Under the pieces are notes generated by a model. That model was not told the origin of the DNA, searched no databases, and saw only the letters and a list, made by a program, of their open reading frames with translations. Below are positions 9,771-18,729 of a DNA stretch of 64,000 nucleotides, piece after piece; position 1 is the stretch's first letter, and each line of letters opens with the position of its first letter. A program made the translations under genes and the position numbers. This stretch comes from Paenibacillus sp. FSL R5-0766 (lineage in GTDB: Bacteria > Bacillota > Bacilli > Paenibacillales > Paenibacillaceae): NCBI RefSeq assembly GCF_037971845.1, contig NZ_CP150227.1, positions 2,852,001 through 2,916,000 of the forward strand. The letters are read 5' to 3'.

Positions 9771-12700
9771 AAAGCGACCATCGGAAATGCATACAGAAGA
9801 TATAGCCATTATTGGTGTGGCTGGCCGCTATCCGATGGCTCGGAATGTGGATGAATTTGCTGCCAATCTGTTATCAGGTAAGGATTGCATTACAGGTTTT
9901 CCCAGAGATCGTTGGGAACAGGGGCGGTTTTCGTATACGCCGGATTCATATTATCAGTTTGGGGGATTCATCGATAAGATTGATGAGTTCGATCCACTAT
10001 TTTTTAATTTATCTCCCCGTCAGGCGGAGATGATGGACCCCCAGGCAAGACTTTTTCTGGAGACGGCATGGGAAGCCTGTGAAGATGCGGGATTTCGCGT
10101 TGAACGCAGTCAGCACCAGGATACTTCAACAGGTACCCGGAGTGTGGGTGTATTTGCCGGCGTATTCTGGAATCATTATGAGCTGTTTGCATCGGAACTG
10201 ACAGATCGCGGTGTACCTACATCCTTGGGGGTCAGCGCAGCATCCGTTGCAAACATGGTATCGTATTGCATGAATTTCCATGGTCCTTCTCTTGCGGTAG
10301 ATACCATGTGTTCCTCCGCATTAACGGCCATTCATCTGGCCTGCGAAAGCATTCGAAATGAGGAATGTGAGTATGCTCTTGCTGGCGGAGTCAACGTCAT
10401 TACGCATCCACATCGATACATGTTTTTGAAAGAGGCACAGCTATTATCATCCGATGGACGATGCCGCAGTTTCGGAGAGGGCGGAGACGGATATGTGCCG
10501 GGTGAGGGAGCCGGAACGGTGTTGCTGACCAGTCTGAGTCATGCCGAAGAGCAAGGTTATTCCATCTATGGTGTTATTAAAGGGTCTGCAATCAATCATG
10601 GAGGAAAAACATCAGGCCCAACGGTACCAGACTCAACAGCACAGTCGGAAGTTATTAAACATGCATTCAAACGTTCAGGGGTTGATCCTCGAACGGTCAG
10701 TTATATTGAGACACACGGCACAGGAACGTCCCTCGGAGATCCGATCGAGGTACAGGGACTGAACAAAGCATTGGCGGACTGGTCACTGCCGGAACAGAGT
10801 TGTGCAATTGGTTCACTGAAGTCCAATATCGGGCATTTGGAAGCGGCTGCGGGTGTGGCTGCGTTAACCAAGGTACTGTTACAGATGAAACACAATCGGA
10901 TTTTTCCTTCCTTACATGCGGAACGTCTGAATCCGTACATTCCTTTTCAGAACACTCCTTTTTATGTGGAGAGGGAAGGAAAGGACTGGAGAACTATGAA
11001 GGCAGATCGTAACACTCCAGAAACCCATCCTTTGCGAGCGGGTATTAGCTCCTTCGGAGCAAACGGCAGTAACGCCCATTTGATTGTTGAAGAATATGCA
11101 CCAACAGCAGTAAATTCCACTTCAGATTTGGAGTCCGAGCTTCCAGTCATTGTTCCGTTATCTGCCAAAAGTCAAACAAGTCTGCTTGATCATGTGCGCG
11201 ACATGATGAATTATCTCTCCACCAGTAAGGAACATCAAAATTCCGCCGCCACACTGGGAATCAAGCTATCCAATCTAGCATACACGCTGCAGGTGGGCAG
11301 AGAGCATATGCGATACAGGGTTGCCTTTGTTGTCAGTTCTCTTGAAGAGCTGAGAAGGAAATGTACAGAGTATGTGCAAAGCAAAGACCAAGGCCAGCGG
11401 ATTGGATCTTTGAACAGTCGGGTTGGTTATGAGGGAGAAGTCAGGCTTCAAGAAGATGCGATCACAGAACTGTTTCAATCAGATGAAGACATTCGGACAG
11501 CAATCGAAATATGGATGAACAAAAGAAAGATGGCTTCAATCGCTGAAGTATGGGCCAAAGGAATAACCATTGTTTGGAACAGCATGTACCAGAAGGACAG
11601 CAGGCCTACTCGAATCAGTCTCCCTACCTATTCATTTCAAAGAGAACGCTATTGGGTCCCCATGGTCCATGCAAAAAGGGAGAGCGGGACTGCAGGTTTC
11701 GGCAAAAAGGTTACAGTTCTGCACTCCATGCTGCACCACAACCGTTCGGATCTGCTGCGGGGCCAGTGGTACAGTAGTCAGTTCAATGGCAATGAGCCTT
11801 TCCTAAGCGATCATGTGGTGCAGGGGCATAAGCTGCTTCCAGCTGTTGTTCAGCTGGAAATGGCCCGGGCAGCAGCAGCGCATGCAGCGAATTGGCCTCC
11901 GCTCACACACAGTCTGCTGCTGCGGCATGTAATGTGGAGCAGGCCGCTCGTTGTTGGAGAGGAGCCTCTGGAGGTTCATCTCGTGCTGGAGGCCGAGGCA
12001 GATGGAAGTCTGTCCTATAAAATATCGGCAGCGTCATCAATTGAATCTGGAGAAGCGGTGTATAGTCAAGGGCGTGTAAGTGTGGGACGACCTCTCGCAG
12101 AAGCCGTGCAAACCTTGGATTTGCACGCTGTACGCAGCCGGTGTACAGATGGACAGGCCAGTGGGGCAGTTTGTTATGAAGCATTCCGAAAACTGGGTCT
12201 GAAGTACGGTCCGTCCCATCAGACCATTGCCGAATTGCAATGGGGGGCAAACGAGGCCTTGGCGCAGCTGCGTCTGCCACAAGCGCTCTTCGAAGGGCAA
12301 GCGGACACCATGCTGCATCCCGGTATGGTGGATGGGGCCTTGCAAGCATCCATCGCCCTGCTGGCCGGAGATCAGATCGCGGAAGTGGTGAGATCCACTA
12401 CTCTGGAGGGTGCAGTAAGCTTGGAGAGCACGGCCCTTGCGAGCACAACAGAACGACATGGGAACCCGCCCGCTTCCGCTCCGTTGCCTTTTGCGCTGGA
12501 GGAGGCGGAAGTGATATCTCCTTGTCAGGCGCACATGTGGGCGGTGGTGCGTGTTCGCCCCGAGTCTGCGGCATCTTCCGCTGCGGAGGCTAGCGTCCGT
12601 AAACTGGATCTGGAGCTGTGCGATTCAGAGGGACAGGTTTGCATTCGACTGCGGGGCGTGACCTCGCGTGTACCCGAAAGCCGGGAAGGTGTGCTGCTGG

Positions 12701-15700
12701 TGCAGCCCGAGTGGCAGGAGCTGCCGAAGCGCTCTCTACCGGCTGAAGCTGTGGGGGTTGAACCCGCGGTGCTGCTGTGTAATTGGGCCCCGCAAGACTT
12801 CGCGGCTGCGGATGTGTCCTGGAAGCAGATGGTGTTAACGGGGGCGTTGGAGGCGCGGTACGGACAGGCTGTTCAGGCCATTCTGCACCATGTGCAGCAG
12901 CAGCTTGCGATGCAGCGAAGCCACCGGATGGCTGTGCAGGTCGTCGTGGCGGGAGATGAACAAGGAAGACGGTTCGCTGGTTTGAGCGGGCTGCTGCGGA
13001 CGGTGAGGCTGGAGCATCCGGGCTGTCTGGCACAGCTTGTCGAAGTCCAGCCAGAGACATCTGCCGCTATGTTGATCGAGCAGCTGCACCAGTGTGCGCT
13101 GCATGCGGAGGAGAGCCACCTGCGTTGGGAAGCGGGTGAGCTGAAGCGAGCGGGCTGGCAGGCGGTTGACGTGGACAGAGATGAGAACGTGGACACGAAT
13201 GAGATGACGAATGGGAATGCAGAGACAGAGGTGAAGACAAAGCGGAAGACCAGTGTTCCACGGTTGTCCCCTTGGAGAGACGGAGGCGTGTACGTCATTA
13301 CAGGCGGAGCCGGTGGCCTGGGACGGATCTGGGCCCGGGAGATTTCAGTCCAAACGGAAGGCAGTACGCTTATATTGACTGGTCGATCCCCAACGATGCC
13401 AGAGACGGTACAGCGAGAGATGGCGCAACTTCCTGCCCGGGTACTTTATGAAACGGTGGACGTCACCAACAGAGAGGCGGTCAATGCACTGTTTCGGCGT
13501 CTTCGTCAGCAGTATGGCCGGGTGAACGGGGTGCTGCATTGTGCCGGAGAGATCCGGGACAGTCTGATACGGTACAAAACGGAAAGCGACTGGCAGGCCG
13601 TGCTGGCTCCGAAAGTAGTCGGCATACGGAATCTGGAAGAAGCGATCGGGACAGAAGCGCTGGATGTGCTGCTGCTGTTCTCCTCGGGTGCAGCGGTGAC
13701 GGGGAATGCAGGGCAGGGTGATTATGCCGCCGCGAATGGGTATATGGATGCGTATGCGGTGAGCCGAAATGCGCGGATGAAACGCGGGGAGTGTCAGGGT
13801 CGAACCTTGTCCATTAACTGGCCGCTGTGGGAAGAAGGCGGGATGCAGCTGGAGGAAGAGGGGAAGGCGCGTCTGTGGAACCAGCATGGACTAAGACCGC
13901 TGGGAACCACGTCGGGTGTGAAGGCGCTGTATCAGGCTTGGGCGAGTGGAAGCAGTCAGGTTGCGGTGGCGGAAGGCAATCTGTTGGCGCTGCGCAGAAG
14001 CCTGCTGGAGCCGATAGATTCGTGGTCAACTGAACCGATGGAGTCAGCAAACACTAACGTAAACACTAACGCTAACGGGCATAGACCTTCCCCGGAATCG
14101 TTATCCATCAAGCTTGGAGCCCCTCTGGCGGGAGGCATGACCCAACAGGAAGCTGTATCTGTGCTCACGTTGGAAGTGGCCGCTTTGTTGAACGTAAGGG
14201 AGCAGGAGATTGATCCGGACATGGACTGGAGTGAATATGGTTTGGACCCGGTGCAATGGAGTGAACTTTCCCGCAGACTGCTAACTCGGCATGGATGGGA
14301 TATTTCTGCAGAGACACTGTTGGAACAAATGAGCCTCCACGCAACCGCTGAGCAGTTCGTGGGTCAATTAAACCTTGCCAAGAGTTCAACAGCAGATATA
14401 TCTGCGAGTATTGAGAATACGGAAGAATTCACCGAACTTGAAGGCAATCGTGAGGATAGAACGATCCTTTGGTTAATTGAAAAATTGGCACCCGTGATTG
14501 GCTTGCCAGAATCAAGGATTGAGCCGGATGCCCCACTGGAGCAATATGGTATCGATTCGCTGCTCATTATGAAGATGACGGACGTACTGGAGAATGAATT
14601 GGGTTCCCTTTCCAAAACGCTGTTCTTTGAATATCAGACCCTGAGGGAACTATGTCATTACTTTATGAACATGCATCAGGTGCGTTTGGATAAGCTGCTT
14701 CAACAACAAGGGATGAAACCAGCCGGAACGTCGCAGAAGAATGTGTTAGCGAATGTACAGAATGTGTCGGACTCTCGAACGCACGCACCAACGCACACCA
14801 TGATGTTGAAGCGAAAGCTGCTGACAGGAACCCCATTCGAAGCCGAAGCCGAACCTATTTTGAAAAAAACGGATTTGGACCTGTCCATTCATATGGACTC
14901 ACCCTCTGGTGGTGGAAAAGACTCGAATAATGAGCATCAGGATATTGCGATTATTGGAATGGCTGGCAGATATCCAGGTGCCCGTAATACCGGGGAATTT
15001 TGGCATAACCTGCGAAATGGTGTGGACAGTATTACCGAGATTCTATCGGAACGTTGGGATCACGGGCAGGTGTATAACCCAGAGCCAGGAATTCCAGGCA
15101 AAACCTATGGCCGTTGGGGTGGTTTTTTGGATGGTGTAGATGAGTTTGACCCGTTGTTTTTCAAGGTGTCTCCTCGTGAAGCCGAAACAATGGACCCTCA
15201 AGAACGACTTTTTTTGCAGTGTGTATATGAAACACTGGAAGATTCGGGATACACAAGACAAAGCTTGAGCACGGAGAAAGTGGGCGTCTATGTAGGTGTG
15301 ATGTATGAGGAGTATCAGCTCTATGGGGCCCAGAATTCCATGGCATTCAACGGTAATCCTTCTTCCATTGCCAATCGGGTTTCGTATTTCTGTAATTTTC
15401 GCGGACCAAGCATGGCCGTGGATACAATGTGTTCGTCGTCATTAACATCCATTCATTTGGCCTGTCAAAGCCTGAGACAGAACGAGTGCCAGGTAGCTGT
15501 AGCTGGCGGTGTGAATGTGTCGGTTCATCCCAACAAATATATTCTTTTGTCTCAAGGGAAGTTTCTGTCCAGCAAAGGACGGTGTGAGAGTTTTGGCCAA
15601 GGTGGGGACGGCTATGTTCCGGGTGAAGGCGTCGGCGCGGTTCTGTTGAAACCGTTGGCGAGAGCCATAGCGGATGGCGACCGGATTCACGGTGTGATCA

Positions 15701-18700
15701 AAGGATCAGCGCTGAATCACGGAGGCAAAACCAATGGATATACCGTGCCAAATCCCAACGCACAGGCTGAGGTTATCGGTGACGCCCTGCTTGAAGCAGG
15801 GATCGATCCGCGAACGATCAGTTACGTGGAGGCGCATGGAACAGGAACCTCGCTCGGGGACCCTATTGAAGTGGCCGGTTTAACAAAAGCATTTCAGCGG
15901 ACGGTCCAATCCAACTTCAAGTGTGCCATCGGTTCAGCCAAATCCAACATTGGTCACTGCGAGAGCGCAGCAGGCATTGCGGCGGTAACCAAAGTGTTGC
16001 TGCAGCTGCAGCATGGGGAACTCGCGCCATCCTTGCACGCGGAAGAGACCAATCCAAACATTGATTTTACCCAGAGTCCATTTGTGGTTCAGAGGGTGCT
16101 CGAACCATGGAAGCGTCCGGAAATAGATGGAGTGCAGATCCCAAGACGTGCAGGCGTATCTTCATTTGGAGCTGGGGGTGCCAATGCACATATCATCATT
16201 GAAGAGTATACCCCGACAGGTATGTATCCGGAACAGATAACAGTTGGCAAAGATCACCCTAAATCTCCTGTTATCGTTGTGCTGTCCGCAAGAAATCAGG
16301 AACGACTCTTGGCAAAGGCCAAAGACTTGCTTGAGGTGTTATGTACCGGAATATATGAGGATTCGGATATGAGGAACCTGTCCTATACTTTGCAAGTTGG
16401 ACGTGAATCGATGGAGGAGCGTCTGGGCTTGCTAGCGGCGTCCATAGAGGAACTCATTACGAAACTAAAAGAGTATATTGACCCGGCAAACGATATGGAA
16501 ACACAAGCTTCCCAGAATTTGTTCTATACCGGTCATGTGAAAAAGGGTAGAGAGATGCTTTCCATCCTTAGTCGGGATGAGGACATGGAAGAAATGGTGA
16601 ATCGGTGGATTCAGAAGGGCCAGCATGAGAAATTATTGGAATTATGGGTACAGGGTCTGAACCTGGACTGGAATACATTATATGTTGCTGAGGGTAAACC
16701 CCAACGGATCGGTCTCCCAACCTATCCTTTTGCAAGAGAAAGGTACTGGATTCCGCAGCAAGCTCAGGCCAACATGATAAGTGAATCAAAGGTTGAGGAG
16801 GAGGAACCTCCTCTTGCAAACCCATCGGAGCCATCGGACCATAATCTTATGCTGACCCCAATATGGGAAGTAGTCGAAAAGACTGAAAAGTCCGAATTCA
16901 ATCCTGGAAATAAACGATGGCTGGTGATTGGAGGTACAACGGAGCAATGGGAGATGGTTCATCAGATCCATGCAAAATCAATCCGTATGGATGCGGAAAC
17001 GGCTGTAGATCCCGTCAGTCTGATGAATGCCTTGAAAAAGGTCGATACGATTGATCATATCATTTGGTTATCCAATCATATGTCTCTCCCTCCAACGTCA
17101 CTGAATCATATGATATTGGCACAGAATATGGGCGTGAAAAATGTGTTTCGAATCATTAAAGCCATGATTCAATTGGGATATGGTCATCGTCCGTTGGAAT
17201 GGTCATTCTTAACCTGTCAGACACAATCCGTATGGTCTAGCGACCCGGTTAATCCTGCGGATGCCGGAGTTCATGGTCTTGCCAGCTCAATGGCGCAGGA
17301 GTTTCCACAATGGTCTGTGCGTCTTGTGGATTTGCAAGCTGGTAACATCAATGAACGTTCCATTCGTGGAGCGCTCTCACTGGAACCGAAAAGTAAAGGG
17401 GATTTCCAGGTCCATCGAAACAACCGCTGGTACAGTCAGGAACTTGTTCGCCTGGAGAGCAATACCCCTCAGGACAACAACAATTATCGTTATGGTGGAA
17501 TATATGTTGTCATTGGCGGAGCCGGCGGGATCGGAGAAGTATGGAGTGAATATATGATTCGGACCTATCAGGCGAGAGTGATATGGATCGGGAGAAGTGA
17601 ATACAACGACGAGATACGGCATAAACAGAATCGTTTGTCAGCTCTGGGGGCTGCTCCCGAATATATTTCGGCCAATGCAGCCAGTGAAGAGGAATTAATG
17701 AGTGCGTATGAAACGATCAAAAGCCGGTTCAAGACCATAAATGGTATTGTGCATTCAGCAATTGTTTTGCAAGATGGCAGTCTGGAGCAGATGACAGAGG
17801 AACAGTTTCAACATGTATTTGTCGCCAAACTGGATGTAAGTGTTGTGATGGCAAACATATTTGCGAAAGAAAATCTGGACTTTGTCCTTTTTTTCTCATC
17901 TATGAACTCTTTTACCAGACAACCAGGCCAGAGCAATTACTCGGCGGGCTGTATGTTTAAAGATTCGTTTGCGCATTGGTTGCGACAATCCTGGACATGT
18001 CCGGTCAAAATTATGAACTGGGGTTTCTGGGGGAGTGTAGGCCGTGTGGCTTCATTGGAATACAGGGAACGCATGAACCGGATGGGTGTGAGTTCAATTG
18101 AGGCGCCAGAAGCGATGGAAGCCTTGGAGATGCTCATGAGCATAGATCTTACACAGGCTGCCTTGTTAAAAACAAAAATATATTCGATTCCTGGAATCAA
18201 TATGCAAAAATCTGTACAAGTCTATAAGTCGGATCAGCCTCTAAAGGCAAGCAGCCCAGTGAATCGTGACCTCGTGCATACCTCTCATCCAGACAAGAAT
18301 ACAGGCCATTTGCTCCAAGAGATGGAGCCTTTGCTTGCAAAACTGATGTGGGTGCAGCTGCAAGCTTCCGGTTGGTTTGAATCCGATGTTAGCTCCGGCA
18401 CTCTGACTGAATTAACACAGAATTTATCGGACACCTATGCGCATTGGATCAGAGGAAGTTTGACCGCGCTAGTCCGTTACGGCTATCTGATGAAAACCGA
18501 TTTTGGTTACAGGGTATGCAATTACGATGCGCCGAATGCCGAAACGGCTTGGCAGGAATGGGAGCATAACAAACCCGGTTGGATCAAACACCACGGCGCG
18601 GAATCACAAATCAGATTGGTTGAAACGATGCTGAAGGCGCTGCCAGATATTATCGGCGGAAAATGCCTAGCAACCGAGATTATGTTTCCAGATTCCTCTA

Positions 18701-18729
18701 TGGAATTGGTCGGGGGGATATACACGTGA
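7045..18729 (+). CDS. Trans-AT PKS: DH-ACP-KR-KS3-DH-KR-ACP0-ACP-KS4-KR-cMT (N-terminal part)
   Basis: I choose TTG 7045 because a Shine-Dalgarno (GGGGGA, 7032-7037) sits 7 bases upstream and the protein then begins right at the DH fold. The in-frame ATG at 6727 lies inside the previous gene. Domains (residues from TTG; 3894 aa): DH 1-295 (H23, D197); ACP (Ser384); KR about 460-900 (TGGLGGLG from 651); KS3 from 919 (Cys1089); DH about 1560-1890 (H1590, D1763, both full motifs); KR (TGGAGGLG from 2086); a degenerate ACP with Pro2402 where the phosphopantetheine Ser belongs; ACP (GIDS, Ser2505); KS4 from 2633 (Cys2796); KR about 3270-3720 (IGGAGGIG from 3491); then the first ~130 residues of a cMT, ending at TGA. 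The rest of that cMT is at the start of the next gene in another frame. The DH-ACP-KR order is known from other trans-AT systems. KS3-DH-KR should give an olefin; KS4-KR-cMT an alpha-methyl-beta-hydroxy unit. Confidence 0.93.
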   Translation: MIGRNQETYVQRLSHSNAIVQDHRVHGICTLPGVTLLDMIYRLSALYLETHCVELRQILFTTPIVTSEQFDREIAVTFSPVPSELQWRVTITSNKVMNGTIDQGSEEQHMQCTMFLVDPEFNPPVSHVQDLKTQSRDQWSMDEVYQLARQVNIEHGPFMQTSGVVYQYENQELMCLNLSEQASVYSNDFYAHAAFLDGATFAGSSFRLKEKAQGMFDDQTPYIPFMIERFCIYGPLPDTIGVHSLARPLINDNSVSSPDLISTDIRVVDSAGKSLVEFERLTAKRIRNPHLIQKWAEVHQNPNGVEGSGSEDASVPELATQVNIQDSPLSIDDISELSNQRRGVPEGNTKQVADYLKVEIGKVLGTSEANLDTELGFYQMGLDSLQLINLSRTLENKVKEQLYPTLLFEYSNIKSLAVYLHQHWPEAFTENQYTESKASASKASIKTSELNHDRGKSDDYSSIMLEPFWEEVTLHMRNTSNTVRSHVVILCEQAIGHDQMIKECFPQSEVVTLTSERTMPQSFEQMCEQCIVWLQNYMQQFPKAETHIQIIGPSGTGTDFSGAMVALLRTAHAENPHLHGQIITVNDIHNVTRTQWADWLDKERVTHSSGVSEVYYTGKSRVRMVKKYREKPIPMLQKSQYVAKDGVYLITGGLGGLGLMVGRHLAQQGRITLALVGRSSLGKKESNKISELKSLGADVHYFQADLTHSEQTSHVIQQIRTSLGVIRGIIHCAGVTRDQFILQKTKENISEVLGPKVSGLWYLDEYTRDQPLDFFILFSSLSAVLGNMGQADYACGNAFMDRFAERRQQQVVAGQRSGRTLSINWPLWANGGMSIDPVYQQQLEAKTGLAPLPQDEGMQLFDSLMMNASTQTVVMYGKPSFIRNFAQTTIHVEGLSAAKVLNHEVPRKEKRPSEMHTEDIAIIGVAGRYPMARNVDEFAANLLSGKDCITGFPRDRWEQGRFSYTPDSYYQFGGFIDKIDEFDPLFFNLSPRQAEMMDPQARLFLETAWEACEDAGFRVERSQHQDTSTGTRSVGVFAGVFWNHYELFASELTDRGVPTSLGVSAASVANMVSYCMNFHGPSLAVDTMCSSALTAIHLACESIRNEECEYALAGGVNVITHPHRYMFLKEAQLLSSDGRCRSFGEGGDGYVPGEGAGTVLLTSLSHAEEQGYSIYGVIKGSAINHGGKTSGPTVPDSTAQSEVIKHAFKRSGVDPRTVSYIETHGTGTSLGDPIEVQGLNKALADWSLPEQSCAIGSLKSNIGHLEAAAGVAALTKVLLQMKHNRIFPSLHAERLNPYIPFQNTPFYVEREGKDWRTMKADRNTPETHPLRAGISSFGANGSNAHLIVEEYAPTAVNSTSDLESELPVIVPLSAKSQTSLLDHVRDMMNYLSTSKEHQNSAATLGIKLSNLAYTLQVGREHMRYRVAFVVSSLEELRRKCTEYVQSKDQGQRIGSLNSRVGYEGEVRLQEDAITELFQSDEDIRTAIEIWMNKRKMASIAEVWAKGITIVWNSMYQKDSRPTRISLPTYSFQRERYWVPMVHAKRESGTAGFGKKVTVLHSMLHHNRSDLLRGQWYSSQFNGNEPFLSDHVVQGHKLLPAVVQLEMARAAAAHAANWPPLTHSLLLRHVMWSRPLVVGEEPLEVHLVLEAEADGSLSYKISAASSIESGEAVYSQGRVSVGRPLAEAVQTLDLHAVRSRCTDGQASGAVCYEAFRKLGLKYGPSHQTIAELQWGANEALAQLRLPQALFEGQADTMLHPGMVDGALQASIALLAGDQIAEVVRSTTLEGAVSLESTALASTTERHGNPPASAPLPFALEEAEVISPCQAHMWAVVRVRPESAASSAAEASVRKLDLELCDSEGQVCIRLRGVTSRVPESREGVLLVQPEWQELPKRSLPAEAVGVEPAVLLCNWAPQDFAAADVSWKQMVLTGALEARYGQAVQAILHHVQQQLAMQRSHRMAVQVVVAGDEQGRRFAGLSGLLRTVRLEHPGCLAQLVEVQPETSAAMLIEQLHQCALHAEESHLRWEAGELKRAGWQAVDVDRDENVDTNEMTNGNAETEVKTKRKTSVPRLSPWRDGGVYVITGGAGGLGRIWAREISVQTEGSTLILTGRSPTMPETVQREMAQLPARVLYETVDVTNREAVNALFRRLRQQYGRVNGVLHCAGEIRDSLIRYKTESDWQAVLAPKVVGIRNLEEAIGTEALDVLLLFSSGAAVTGNAGQGDYAAANGYMDAYAVSRNARMKRGECQGRTLSINWPLWEEGGMQLEEEGKARLWNQHGLRPLGTTSGVKALYQAWASGSSQVAVAEGNLLALRRSLLEPIDSWSTEPMESANTNVNTNANGHRPSPESLSIKLGAPLAGGMTQQEAVSVLTLEVAALLNVREQEIDPDMDWSEYGLDPVQWSELSRRLLTRHGWDISAETLLEQMSLHATAEQFVGQLNLAKSSTADISASIENTEEFTELEGNREDRTILWLIEKLAPVIGLPESRIEPDAPLEQYGIDSLLIMKMTDVLENELGSLSKTLFFEYQTLRELCHYFMNMHQVRLDKLLQQQGMKPAGTSQKNVLANVQNVSDSRTHAPTHTMMLKRKLLTGTPFEAEAEPILKKTDLDLSIHMDSPSGGGKDSNNEHQDIAIIGMAGRYPGARNTGEFWHNLRNGVDSITEILSERWDHGQVYNPEPGIPGKTYGRWGGFLDGVDEFDPLFFKVSPREAETMDPQERLFLQCVYETLEDSGYTRQSLSTEKVGVYVGVMYEEYQLYGAQNSMAFNGNPSSIANRVSYFCNFRGPSMAVDTMCSSSLTSIHLACQSLRQNECQVAVAGGVNVSVHPNKYILLSQGKFLSSKGRCESFGQGGDGYVPGEGVGAVLLKPLARAIADGDRIHGVIKGSALNHGGKTNGYTVPNPNAQAEVIGDALLEAGIDPRTISYVEAHGTGTSLGDPIEVAGLTKAFQRTVQSNFKCAIGSAKSNIGHCESAAGIAAVTKVLLQLQHGELAPSLHAEETNPNIDFTQSPFVVQRVLEPWKRPEIDGVQIPRRAGVSSFGAGGANAHIIIEEYTPTGMYPEQITVGKDHPKSPVIVVLSARNQERLLAKAKDLLEVLCTGIYEDSDMRNLSYTLQVGRESMEERLGLLAASIEELITKLKEYIDPANDMETQASQNLFYTGHVKKGREMLSILSRDEDMEEMVNRWIQKGQHEKLLELWVQGLNLDWNTLYVAEGKPQRIGLPTYPFARERYWIPQQAQANMISESKVEEEEPPLANPSEPSDHNLMLTPIWEVVEKTEKSEFNPGNKRWLVIGGTTEQWEMVHQIHAKSIRMDAETAVDPVSLMNALKKVDTIDHIIWLSNHMSLPPTSLNHMILAQNMGVKNVFRIIKAMIQLGYGHRPLEWSFLTCQTQSVWSSDPVNPADAGVHGLASSMAQEFPQWSVRLVDLQAGNINERSIRGALSLEPKSKGDFQVHRNNRWYSQELVRLESNTPQDNNNYRYGGIYVVIGGAGGIGEVWSEYMIRTYQARVIWIGRSEYNDEIRHKQNRLSALGAAPEYISANAASEEELMSAYETIKSRFKTINGIVHSAIVLQDGSLEQMTEEQFQHVFVAKLDVSVVMANIFAKENLDFVLFFSSMNSFTRQPGQSNYSAGCMFKDSFAHWLRQSWTCPVKIMNWGFWGSVGRVASLEYRERMNRMGVSSIEAPEAMEALEMLMSIDLTQAALLKTKIYSIPGINMQKSVQVYKSDQPLKASSPVNRDLVHTSHPDKNTGHLLQEMEPLLAKLMWVQLQASGWFESDVSSGTLTELTQNLSDTYAHWIRGSLTALVRYGYLMKTDFGYRVCNYDAPNAETAWQEWEHNKPGWIKHHGAESQIRLVETMLKALPDIIGGKCLATEIMFPDSSMELVGGIYT
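9795..14690 (+). other. PKS module 3: KS3-DH-KR-ACP0-ACP
   Basis: KS3 9799-11100, DH 11719-12700 (both catalytic motifs complete), KR 12700-13990 (B-type Asp present), degenerate ACP 14130-14370 (GLDP), functional ACP 14460-14680 (GIDS). Expected product is an alpha,beta-olefin. The DH to ACP0 part is nearly repeated in module 7. Confidence 0.9.
11719..14325 (+). repeat. Long direct repeat A, copy 1 (DH-KR-ACP0 cassette)
   Basis: From the CTGCACTCC at 11719 the DNA matches 33474 onward, with long stretches identical base for base, including silent positions, down to the ACP0. Differences cluster in linkers, for example around 12400-12490 and 13180-13250. Confidence 0.93.

Noticed and set aside
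14130..14370. ACP0 as a beta-branching type carrier because of a Trp just after the GLDP site
   Set aside because: The Trp is not at the position of the known beta-branching signature, the Ser is missing, and no HMG-synthase cassette is in the window.
16795..16814. GAGGAGG/CCTCCTC hairpin in the KS4-KR linker
   Set aside because: Only seven pairs in a low-complexity Glu-rich coding stretch; easily explained by codon repetition.
18663..18725. ATG at 18663 as start of the third complete PKS gene
   Set aside because: The 21 added residues are out-of-frame translation of the cMT coding sequence of the preceding gene and lack a ribosome site; GTG 18726 has one.
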